From contig JAJEKV010000008.1 in NCBI GenBank assembly GCA_021234155.1, forward strand, positions 9,698,445 to 9,762,444: a DNA stretch of 64,000 nt, read 5' to 3'. The translations under genes were made by a program, and so were the position numbers. Below, one piece after another: positions 50,229-60,614 of the stretch (positions are counted from its first letter, which is position 1; every line of letters begins with the position of its first letter). Source of the stretch: Isoetes taiwanensis (Eukaryota > Streptophyta > Lycopodiopsida > Isoetales > Isoetaceae). The notes below the pieces were generated by a model. The model saw only the letters and a program-made list of their open reading frames with translations. It was not told where the DNA came from and ran no database searches.

Positions 50229-51400
50229 ATATGTAGCAAAATAACAGGGGGAGTTCCAGGGGGATCTGATATGGATGTAAAAAAAAAAAAAAAACAATTC
50301 CTAAAACCATAGACCATATAGCCCTAAAACAATTGAGTAGGTTGTTATAAAAAAAAAACATCGATTCAAGATAAAAAATAATCACATTAGCTTACTGAAT
50401 ATATTGGTTAAAATAGTCTTATTAGGACATTGAGTTATTTTGATAGAGGTTCGAGCCCCCGTATTTCATATTCTAAAATCTTAGGCAAAGTCGTATAGAG
50501 GTTCGATATTCCCTCAAAAGCTTAGACGAAATCGTATTTCATATTCCAAAATCATAGGCGCCTCTAATCATAAATGACTATAAGCAAAAAGAGAGTGTGC
50601 CCAGAGGCCCCAACATACGATCTGGGTCGTAGAATCGACGAATTCGACAACTATGGTAGTCCAGGGTGCACCTCATTTAGAATATGTAGCAAAATAATAG
50701 GGGGTTCTAGGGGGATCTGATATGGACATAGAATAAAACAATTCCTAAAGCCATGGGTTGTTATAAAAAAAAAACATAGATTCAAGTTAGAAAATAATTA
50801 CATTAGCTCACTGAATATATTGGTTAAAATAGTCTTATTAAGACATTGAGTTATTTTGATAGAGGTTCGAGCCCCCTATTTCATATTTGAAAATCTTAGG
50901 CAAAGTCGTATACAGGTTCGATATTCCCTCAAAATCTTAGGCGAAATCATATTTCATATTCCAAAATTATAAGATTCGATATTCCCTCAAAACTTTAGGC
51001 GAAATCGTATTTCATATTCCAAAATTATAGGCGCCTCCAATCATAAATGACTATAAGCGAAACGAGAGGTGCCCAGAGACCCCAACGTACAATCTGGATC
51101 GTAGGATCGACGAATCCGACAACTGTGGTAATCCAGGGTGCACTTCGCTCAATCATAAATGAATATAAGCGAAATGAGGGGTGCCCAGAGATCCCAACAT
51201 ACGATCTGGGTCATAGGATCGACGAATCCGACGACTGTGGTAGTCCAGGGTGCACCTCGCTGAGAAATATGTAGCAAAATAATAAGGGGTTCCAGGAGGA
51301 TCTAATATGGATGTAAAAAAAAACAATTTCTAAAACCATAAACCATATAGTTCTAAAACAATAGTCCTAAAACAATTGAGTGGGTTGTTATAAAAACAAG
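50229..51400 (+). repeat. Tandem repeat of a ~455-580 bp unit, about 2.3 copies
   Basis: Units begin AATATGTAGCAAAATAA at about 50229, 50681 and 51266. Each has an A-rich run, TTGGTTAAAATAGTC, AGAGGTTCGAGCCCCC, words with ATTCCCTCAAAA and AAATCGTATTTCATATTCCA, and ends GTCCAGGGTGCACCTC. The second unit is longer through internal duplications. GGTTCGAGCCCC resembles a pol III B box. Non-coding. Confidence 0.85.
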
Positions 51401-53877
51401 GTGCTGCGCACGGAGGGTTGCCCTCCGTGACCCGAGAGTGACAACTCGAATTAAGGCATTAGATAGTATAGTTTTTGCAAGGAATCGACAACTTTGGTTG
51501 ATACTCACATGCTTAATCCACATGAAAACTGTTCAGAATACAGAGAAATTCCATGCATGATTGTAATCAACCTCTTAGGTAAATCTACACTATAATGCTT
51601 ATTATTTGAAAGCATATATAGGAAAAATGTGCCTTTTATTCAATCAACTTAAATCTTGACATGTTTTGATTAGGATTGATTTTCCTCATTGTCAAGATCT
51701 GTCAAGATCTCTAGATCTCTAGGATCACTGGCTAATTTTTCTAGCATTGCTTTCTAATTGACAGTGCACTTTTCAGTGGCCTGCATTTGGCTCTTCTCAA
51801 TGATGTTCTACTTGCTCTTTTTTGGTTAAGTTATATCATTGTGCATCTCATCTCAGTATTATAACTTTATTTGAATAGTGAGAGGTTCTCCCAACATTTC
51901 AATATTAAAACTCGTGTAAAAGTATGCTCTAGATACCTTAAAATCAACAAGCTCAATAATAAAACTCTGATGTGCAGTTTTGACCAAAATATAGATGGTT
52001 TCATGTCTCTATAAATCACATCCTTATTGTGCAGATGCTACGAGAGAGTCTATAATCTTTATACATGTTTAGATAAATAAATAAAAAGTCACCTTTTTAA
52101 ATGGATTTCTTTGAAATCAATGCCCCAACCATTAAAATATTCCAACATTGCAACATAAGTTCTTTTGGCAACAAATCAATATTAGAACACTAGGTCTTGG
52201 TTCTATGCAATTCCAACTCATAGAACATGATATAGCCCTTGGGGCCAATGTCTAAAGGTTTCATGACTTCAGTATTGATATTGGCCTATTTTTTAAGAAT
52301 AATTTCCTAAAAAAGATGCTAAACCTTAACCTTTCACGTATCCACTTTGCCCTAGAGAGACTTCTACACTAAAAGAATCGCAATGTATTTCTATAATTTT
52401 TTTCTTTATTGTCTATGCCCTTGCTTTATTCCATTGTTTACGTCTATATGGCCCCTTCTCTATTGAGGTTCATGCCCTTGAGTACTTGGATGATCTTGCT
52501 TTCTATTGAGGTTCATGCCCTTGAGTGTTAGTGGACATTAAAATTTCTAAGCATTCATAATAGGACGAAGACATTAAAAATGGCACAACAGATGCAGTGT
52601 CTGGTCCTCTAAAGACCATAGCGTTATACACAAGGCATGATGGTATAGCGAGAGCCCTCATAGTGATGTTATTAATGCTGTGCAAAAGTCTTAGTAGCAC
52701 GTTAGCAAAACTACACTTGAAATATGGCGCTACTACTACTAGGTAATGGAAAGTGAAACTTTATCTTCGTCTATTCTTTCCAAATTCTCTTTGCCTGCCA
52801 GAGCAGTGACAATGGCCCCAGATGCACTTAAAAACTGATGCTTTCATGTGGGCGTTCTTTGTATCTGGATCCGTTCTCTATATCTGGACCATGTGTATCT
52901 GTAACTACACATGATGTACGGCCATGGCTGGGGGTTTCAAGTGTCTGCTTGTTCCCGCCATCTATTTCAGCTGTTTCTTCTTCCATGGAGACCACAAACT
53001 AGTCTGCATGCCTGTTCAGAATATGAAGAGCAGAGGGAGCTAATGTGGCACATAGTCATGAACTTTTGGAACATACATAGGCACCTCGAATGGATAGTGT
53101 GTTTAATCTATGATTATGCTGAGCATGACATGTTTAGTCAAAAAAGATGTAGAGCATGACACTGCTGATCCGATGTCCATGTAGGAATGATTGTTAGAAA
53201 TGATTCTCAGTGATTATGAAAAAGAATGTGCTTAGAGATAAGGTTTTAGGAAGTGTCTCATAGTTGAAGCAATCGTTACCCATCTTACTGATTGTGAAGA
53301 ACCAATTTTCAACTGGTTCAAATCACTTTAGGCTTTTGCTTTTCAATGTCTCTCAAGATGTCAAGTGTTTTCGAAGACCTTGGGAGGAAGGAGGAAGAGG
53401 GAGTCAAGTCGCATCATCAGGTACAACAAAAGTGGGATGCATTGTTGTCCAAGCATGAACCACTTCACAAAGATAGAAAAACAACCTTTTGGTCCATTTT
53501 ATTGTGAGATCACAGCTTGGGAGTCTGCCCAATTTAAACCAAATAAAATCTGAGTTCCTCGTCCCTTTCCACAACTTGAAAACTACTTGCTGAATCTAAT
53601 TGAGATAGGACTACTATCCTTCTGGATTTTCTAAAGATGCAATAATTTGGTCACATGCTCGTAGCCTGTGAGACCACAATCAGCACCCAATGTAGACTAT
53701 CAATGCAAAAGACAGGTTGGAATAATAATCAATGAAATACAACGAGATTGCAATGTATTCCCAACTCTTGGGTACAATCTTTTGCGCTATTCCATAGCAG
53801 AGCATGCATCACATGTAGTATTAACCGTGATACTGTTTTCCAGACAAGCATACAATTCATGGAGAAACATTACTTAC
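51401..53877. other. Intergenic, nothing recognised
   Basis: AT-rich DNA. Open frames at 52911-53159 and 53264-53553 have no recognisable domains. Further FZL exons were looked for on the minus strand and not found. Confidence 0.5.
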
Positions 53878-54182
53878 CCTTCAGCAGTACAAAGTCCTAA
53901 TGCAAGAATGTCCTCTAGCGTAGTTGGTAACACAGATGTTAAAATTGATGCAGTTATACCTGCAGCTCCCAGGCTCCCAAATATCCCCATAATCTGGACA
54001 GACAAAAACAGAGAATCATGTCCATAAGAGACAGTTTAGCTTATAATATGGTCATGACAAAATATATGCAAAGCTCAACACCACTTGTCCATCTGATGTT
54101 CCAATTCAAATCAAACTACCTCTTCATCTGCAGAAAGGATCTGTGCGACAAGTGGATTGGATTCCCCTGTTTTTGCTAATTG
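53878..54182 (-). pseudogene. Two-exon fragment of an FZL (FZO-like) gene
   Basis: FZL is a dynamin-like GTPase of plastid membranes that affects thylakoid shape. Two minus-strand exons are seen, 54182-54120 (QLAKTGESNPLVAQILSADE and one more Glu) and 53993-53878 (IMGIFGSLGAAGITAS, then SVLPTTLEDILALGLC and TAEG), with GT-AG borders and matching phase. The second is a strongly conserved hydrophobic stretch near the C-terminal half of FZL. No other exon is visible within several kilobases on either side, so this is a captured or relic fragment rather than a gene. The family assignment is from memory of the motif. Confidence 0.6.
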
Positions 54183-54289
54183 CTGCAGGCAATCGATAGT
54201 CTACCAATACTCCCAATAACATAAAAAATCCTCCCAATAACATAAAAAAAATTTAAAAGCCTTTCCTTAAGATTTGTTGAAAATACCAA
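54183..54289. other. Short spacer
   Basis: It contains a doubled CTCCCAATAACATAAAAAA word and nothing else. Confidence 0.5.
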
Positions 54290-54545
54290 GGCCCGAGCAT
54301 GCAATGTGAGCCGTAGGATCTTGGACCAAGGATTATGATCAATCTGGACCGTAGGATCATGTAGAATATATCTAAAGCAACGTGAGCCGTAGGATCTCGG
54401 ACCGACGGTCAGGATCAGATCAACCTGGACCGTAGGATCGCTTACATATAATCGGTCACAAACTCCCAAGCCATCTGGGCCGTAGGATACGTCCCAAAGC
54501 CACGTGAGCCGTCGGATCTCGGATCAAGGGCCGGATTCAGGAGGA
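54290..54545 (+). repeat. Cluster of GCCGTAGGATC / ACCGTAGGATC words
   Basis: The core CCGTAGGAT (or CCGTCGGAT) occurs seven times, at intervals of roughly 27-47 bp, alternating between a GTGAGCCGTAGGATCT and a CTGGACCGTAGGATC context. The same theme (CTGGGTCGTAGAATCGACGA) appears in the tandem repeat near 50.63, 51.10 and 51.21 kb. Confidence 0.8.
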
Positions 54546-55418
54546 CAAACATAAGAACATATATATGTTATGATATCGTATAAATACCTGGAACGTCACA
54601 CCAGGATATCAGCAAAATCACCCAGGTACCATTATACAAGTGTCCATTTTTTGTTGCTTTCAAATGCATGTTATAAAACTGGATAGAAGGGTTCCAGAAC
54701 TAGCTGATCATGGCAGTGGATGGAAAGGCTAATTTTATATTGAACATAATACTGGCTAAAGCTATTGCTGTCATTTGTGCTCAGTGGCACATAATATAAC
54801 TCGTAGGTATTATTATCTTGTTTCTACTCAGTTAATAGATACTAATTTTATTCGCCATGGGTTTTTATCTTAGGATAGCGGAAGTTGAATGGTTTAGAAA
54901 ACCTATTGGTAGAAATTCGTCTCCTATTTCAACATTGCTTGTCTGGGTCCCCTCAATTATCTAGTTCCTACTCTTGTCATATGTGAGTTGCACAAGTTTG
55001 CCCTCAAGCTCAAGGAGAAACCTAGCACGTTAGTATGACCACACTGTGATTCCGTTCTTTAATGGCTTCAGTTCCTTAAAACTATAAAAAAACAAGTTGC
55101 TAACGTTTTATTAGAGAGTTGCAAAGCATTATCCACTTGTCCAGATTCGCATAACTTTTCAAGATTTACATTACTTTAAGTATTATACTGTAATTAAATG
55201 AGGAACACTATTCTGAAACATATTTTTACCCATGCACCTCCTCATATAATTTCCAAGCATCTAAACTAAGATCATAGATTAGGGATAAGTTACAAGCTTA
55301 GGTGTAACTCCTCTTTTCTTTATTTCTTTCCCAACCTAGAGTGCTTCACTTACATGATTATTTCTGAATAAGCCATAAAACAATTGTATGCATGTATCAT
55401 TTTCAATCATAGATTGTA
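54546..55418. other. Intergenic, nothing recognised
   Basis: AT-rich sequence without supported features. Part of it may be the 3' portion of the second CACTA element, whose terminus I could not locate. Confidence 0.45.
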
Positions 55419-57841
55419 TCAGTTGATTGGCCTGATCAGTTCTTCCAATTTTACAACAGGAATATCTTCCAGATTAATTTCCTTTGATGAAACCCATCGA
55501 GAGAACTTGCCAAGTCTGTAAATGATTGTAAGTACGGATGGTGTAAGACATTTTTCAATAGCATAAGGAAGAAGATGTTGCACCCACACAAATGGAACAT
55601 TAATTTGCAAGAAAAAAAAGGCAAATATGTAATGCTAGCAATAAATCTGTAAGAATTTGCGCCAATCATGTGCTTCATAACCCGTAAGTGTGCGTATTTT
55701 TTTACAACATTTTCCACTTGAATAAGATCTTGTTTTGTCAAAACCCATGGGCCCTGTCGAATAAGAGGTGTTTTGCCTTCCTTTTCAATTGGTCATAACT
55801 CATGCATTATTTGTCGTTCCTTGAGGTCATATCTTGCTTTTAGTGTCTCACACTCCCATCAAATGCCTCCATAAAGAATGTGCAACTTTCTTGAAAATGT
55901 GCATACAAATGTACAACTTTTAGATTACACCAATAGTCTAGTCAATTATTGACAATCTCGTCATTTCAGGTGGAGGAGAGTTGGAGCTGTTATTGCTTCA
56001 TTTCTCCAACCAATCTTTAGGAGTTGGTACTTTTGGTTGGTTTGTTGTGTCATTAACACGAAGAGAATGACCATCTGGCAAATGCTTTTGATGCCCATTG
56101 TAAATCATCTTTGATAAATGTTTTGAGCTATATGAGGACATTTGATCACCACATGTTAGATAACCACAAGCACCTTTAGTTTGTAAACCTCTGTGACCCG
56201 TAGACAAGTATTAATACATTACTAAACTAAAGATAAATGCTAAAATTGATCTAAGTACTTGAGGTGACAGTAAACCCAGGATAATCATGGATTGTAAAAC
56301 ATAAGATCCCATGGAAGGTAAAAACATGAGGTGCCTTCACTATGTCATACATTTTGATTCCTTTCCACAATATCTCTAGCTCCTCAACAAGAGGCTCCAT
56401 GTAAACATCCATATTCTTCACTTGATACTTCCCTATTATTAACAATTGAAAGATATATGGGAAAAATACATAAAAACATAGTGAAGAATATAACAAACAT
56501 CTTATAAAACTCAAACATCTATCTAACATATATAACTCTCCTATGAAAATTCCTTTGGAATATTCTTTTAAGATGCTTATTTCTAAAGCCGCCACGTACC
56601 GTTCTGAGGAAAAAATAGCCCTTTAAAAAAATATGAGAAAAAGGAAAAAAAAAGGAACGGATTTGGCTAGGCACCCTGTTCTTGCCATTCCGCCGGATTT
56701 GGTGAGTCGCATCCACAGTCCCCTGCTCTATTTTCAGGTGATGTCTTGCTGGCTATGGCGTCTTGCATTGCCATCGCCGGAGTTGTCAATTTTGGTGTTG
56801 TAGGGTTTTTCGGCCAGGGAGCTGTCTGTCACTCACTGGACTCCATAGACGGCTATGGCATCGGATCCTATAGGAAGATATGGTGAAGGAACTTGAAGAG
56901 GTAAGCTTCTTCTTGCATTATAACAACCATTTATAGGCTGTTCGAGAGAGAATTATACTGGCTCTTTCTGATGGCGATGGTCGTTGCAACTAAGACAAGG
57001 TAAACTATTTATCATACAGGTTTGCAGCATCTGATGGAAGGAGCGAGTATGGCGGGCTATGGCAGTATGTAGGAAAAAGGTACATGGATTCGCTAACTGA
57101 TTGCAATCCAGCATGATCCGGTTCAAATCTGACTGATTTTTCCCCTCTAATCCTATGTTTTCTTCTAATATGCAGAAGAAAAAGAAATTATCTGCGGTAT
57201 CTCGTGACATTTAAGTCCAGAAGAATCAAAGGTTGAAGCACGCAGACGGAATTGAAGAAACAGGGGCATTTTTACGGGGCAAAAGATTGGGCACATGAAG
57301 TCCGGTAGGCACTATATATATATTTGAGAGCAAGGCTCTGTTTACAAGAATGATCAAGACTCTGCCATTTTACAGCTGGGAGCATTATGTTATCATACAG
57401 GAAAATGCAGTTGCCAGGCTAAAACCTCACAGATTCTTCCACAGGTTATAACTTACCGGATCTTTTTTTGCATCAATTTAACAAAATGTGTTGTTCTACA
57501 TTAACCCCTCCAATAATTTCTAGCCTTACTACAGATCTTCTTCTTCCTTGCATATGCTGTAGTGGTGGCCCATAGAATAGAGTCGTCATATAGTACATGC
57601 AGCCCTTTAGAGATTACAAAATTTAATCTGCCTGAGAGAACAACATGTGAATTGAGCTTATCTCTTTTTTGTAAAGATCACGCAACAGCTAGTGCTCTCA
57701 TTTTTCTCATTTTAAGGGAAAGAATTCTAATCTTAGAGGCACAAAAGTTTTATATGGAATCTCTTCAATAGATTACCTTCGAGTTGATGATCTAACTTAA
57801 GCAGGACCATGCTTGCCCAAGCACATCTGTAAGATATAGAT

Positions 57842-58019
57842 CTTCGTGTTTTCAGCCTTTCTGAGCTGAAAGTTGCAACAGAAAACTTCCACCACTCTAA
57901 TAAAATAGGAGAAGGGGGTTTTGGCTCTGTATATAAAGGATGGCGTAAAATTAAAAGGTTCTGCAGGGGATGCGAAGATTCAAGTTGCAGTTAAGCAATT
58001 GAATGGGAAAGGGATGCAG
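57842..58019 (+). pseudogene. Receptor-like cytoplasmic kinase fragment (PCRK1/PBL-like)
   Basis: One exon: [17 protein letters not shown], the glycine loop [12 protein letters not shown], and after a frameshift [12 protein letters not shown] with the ATP-anchoring lysine. It ends at an intact GT donor (58020). FSxSELKxAT...NF before the kinase domain is typical of the RLCK VII group, and the spacing suggests PCRK1/PBL19 relatives. One base is out of frame near 57960, and no further kinase exons follow, so it is a captured fragment. Confidence 0.75.
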
Positions 58020-58339
58020 GTACAACGTATCACTTACTATCCATGTTTTAAAGCTTTCCCATAAATATGATAAGTAGACAGATAAAAGATGCAGGTCCAG
58101 CACAATAAATCATTCGATGTGGTGTTCAATAAATTGTGGAGTTCAAAATACAGGAGAGTGCAGTGACTTCAAACGAAGAAACTTAAAAGCAAAGAACAGA
58201 TATGATGTGCTGCTTATGTTAAAAACAGTTTTTGATTGAAGAAGAAGAAGACCAACGACATCATTTCAAATGCAAGTGTAAATTTGTCTATGCTAAACTG
58301 GCTACTTGCAATAGAGCATTCTAATATTGCCTTATTCAG

Positions 58340-58940
58340 CTTGCTCTGCTCGTTATTTCCCTGGTAGTTGTACCTTGGATGCTGCTTCCCAAGCCTTTAC
58401 TTCTTTGCAAGCACCACATTGAGGTATCATTCTCTCTTTGACATTAGAATAGTGTGAATTGGGTTGAGTACAATGATAGAACCATCTGAATGCAGTTGCG
58501 TCACTGATTGGTTTGTTTGCAGAAGTTGCAGGGACGCTCATATGAAAGAGTCAAGAATCTGGATGATATGTCTGGAGTAAACCATGACGATCATGAGGAG
58601 TTTTAATTTGGGGAGATTTTTATTCATCCACTGATTCATACAATTGAGTTTGTTCTGGGGGCAATCTCTAACACAACATCGTATCTTCGTCTATGGACAT
58701 TGAAGTAAATATAAGTCCTTAATGTGTTCATTGGAGTTCCTTTTAATAACATCATTAATTATGGAGTGATGTTGCAGTCTTGCTCATGCTGATTTGTTCC
58801 CTGTGCCACTTTTAAACTTTTGGATATTAATATGTGCATGTTTCAATTTTGCAGTTCTGGCAATATAATTGTCCTAGCCATTGCATTTATTATTTTCCTC
58901 TGTGCAACTATTTGGTGTGCTTCTTATCATGTTGTGTAAT
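58340..58940 (+). pseudogene. V-type proton ATPase subunit a fragment
   Basis: Subunit a is the large membrane subunit of the vacuolar proton pump that carries protons past the rotor. Exon 58340-58423 gives SLVVVPWMLLPKPLLL. Exon 58523 to about 58704 gives KLQGRSYERV, then [20 protein letters not shown], the conserved region before the essential arginine helix. A third piece from about 58777 gives SLAHADLF and a degraded hydrophobic stretch near 58860-58940. An in-frame TAA at 58604-58606 replaces the usual Asn in EEFNF. Introns are retained, so this was copied from genomic DNA. It is non-functional. Confidence 0.85.
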
Positions 58941-60250
58941 TCTATTGTTGAATAAAAGCTCAAAATCTTTCAACTGAAGAAACGTTTGGCAGCAATCCTC
59001 TCTTTACAAATGAAATTCTCACCGCGAATTTGCGTTGCTTCACTAACAATAATGTGCTTCACTAACAAGAATTTTGGTGACCATGAAACAAACATTTGAA
59101 TGTTTGAATGAAACGAGGACAAAAATCCACAAGGCATAAAAGTTGTACTTGAAAACAACTCTTTTATGGATTTATTGTTTTAAGCACGATGGTGCAAGCT
59201 TCGGTTTGGGATAACTAACATCATGTCCGATTCGGTTCAAGTCGCTTAATTTGCATCAAAAAATTTAAAATTAGCATGCCGTTTTGCCCCCTTTTTTTTT
59301 TTTCAATGATGTACTTACATATCCATGTTTTACTTGACATCATGACACAGTCTTCTTTGACATTGTACTTCTTTATCATTGTAACAAACACTTTCTCTTC
59401 TTGCAGAGGTGCCAGGGTTCTTGGGTTTATTGCCGCCATACTGATGTCTTCTAGTAAATCGGGTTACGGGGTTTAGTAATTTGCTTCGTGAGAAATTTTT
59501 TAGCCCTCACCATCATGTTTCTGTTCGTTCTAAATCTACCCAACAAGCTCCAATACAAAGGCCTCCATCCCTATTATTTCAAAATTGTACAACGAAATTT
59601 GAAGTCCATTTGGTAGGTTATAAGACTTCCAGGGAACTTCCCGAACCAAGGTTATTTGGTTTCTGCATCGCATGAGGTGTACCACCTAAACATAAACTGA
59701 TATGAGATTCAATACAAAAGGAATTCCTCCAGGTATTAGAATCTCACAGAATGAATTCCTCCAGGTAGTATAGCTTGAAGCTTCTAATTCCACTAGATAT
59801 AAAACATCTTTATTGCAAATTTCAGTCCTCCTTAACCAGGATCAAAGTGGCTAAATCTTAAAGTGGCCAATTCGTTCAATTAGTATTCGGCTACCTTTGC
59901 TAATTTTCGACAACTGCCAAGGCTTGATATAAAATTGTAGGTAGTAGGGGCTATGGCGAAGGGGGATGGGAAGAATCAAAGCTATGACAACACATGAACG
60001 GAGGTAGAATATTAAAAAATTGCAAGCATGGATCATTTTGATGAGCACGAGAGAAAAAAAGTTGGAGGGGTAGGGGGGCTAGCAAGAAAGAGAGTTTATA
60101 TTCGATTAGAGTTTTCACACTGCTTCTGAATATTGTGGCAAATATGGAAGTTCGAATTGCAAGATTGAACATTTTTAGTTACTTTTATCGTGTCGAGAGC
60201 TGAGATTCTCTAGAATTAACATAAAACCTCTTTTGCAGCAAGTTGAACGA

Positions 60251-60293
60251 AAGAAATGTTCGCGGCGGCCAAGGCCGCCGCGATAAATTTCTT
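60251..60293. repeat. Strong palindrome at the right edge of the intron insertion
   Basis: CGCGGCGGCC-AA-GGCCGCCGCG is a perfect 10-bp stem with a two-base loop (60261-60282). Outside it AAGAAAT pairs with ATTTCTT (60251-60257 and 60287-60293). Read on the minus strand the edge is TACAAGAAATTTATCGCGG, which resembles CACTA termini of the form CACTACAAGAAA followed by GC-rich subterminal sequence. Confidence 0.75.
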
Positions 60294-60614
60294 GTATACA
60301 ATAAGTGTTAATATCATGTGCCCAGGCTTAGTTCCCATCCAAGGTAGAATGTAATTAACAATAATAATGGACAAATACCAATCCATCCCAAGTGCAAGGC
60401 ATATGTTTCTTGGTTCCTCCTTGAAAATTGGCCATTTGTCTTCAATGTGCCTCAAGGCTTTGCCATCAGCAGGAATACTCATGATGCCATTTTTGCTCTT
60501 ATGTGTTGCATGGAAATCCATAAATGCTATAAGTGATTGTGATCTAAACATGTGTTGTAGACAAGGGATGATTGGCATATGCCTCAACACCTTCTTAAGT
60601 ACTTTTGTTTTCAT

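Larger units (their letters stand above)
56434..60299 (+). mobile_element. Insertion in the TNP2 intron carrying host gene fragments
   Basis: It contains, all on the plus strand, a kinase fragment (57842-58019) and a V-ATPase subunit a fragment (58340-58940) that keeps introns, so capture was at the DNA level. A third possible fragment, MASCIAIAGVVNFGVVGFFG at 56757-56816, is not recognised. The right edge has a strong palindrome and CACTA-like TACAAGAAATTT. The left edge lies somewhere in 56434-56720 and shows no matching inverted repeat that I can see. It could be a pack-type CACTA, a Helitron or several events. Confidence 0.6.
55419..60614 (-). pseudogene. TNP2-type CACTA transposase remnant, copy 2, intron expanded by insertion
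   Basis: Read leftwards: AFMDFHATHKSKNGI, SIPADGKALRHIEDKWPIF and RNICLALGMD (60614-60300), ending at a GT donor. After 3.87 kb come GKYQVKNMDVYMEPL and HDYPGF (56432-56260), GLQTKGACGYLTCGD with SSKHLSKMIYNGHQKHLP (56207-55998), and LTIIYRLGKFSRWV with a truncated DUF4218-like end (55610-55419). Domain order and intron positions match copy 1 at 34988-36111, where the same intron is about 70 bp. A large insertion therefore sits in this intron. Stops and losses make it inactive. The element's own ends were not found. Confidence 0.82.

Noticed and set aside
57541..57560. CTGTAGTGG near 57.56 kb as the partner CACTA end of the intron insertion
   Set aside because: It lacks the flanking TTTCTTG expected from the opposite edge, and no 3-bp duplication fits.
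57842..58019. A working receptor-like kinase
   Set aside because: Only one exon of the kinase N-lobe, with a frameshift near 57960 and no further exons.
58340..58940. A working V-ATPase subunit a gene
   Set aside because: Only the C-terminal part is present, with an in-frame TAA at 58604 and a degraded third exon, inside a transposon insertion.
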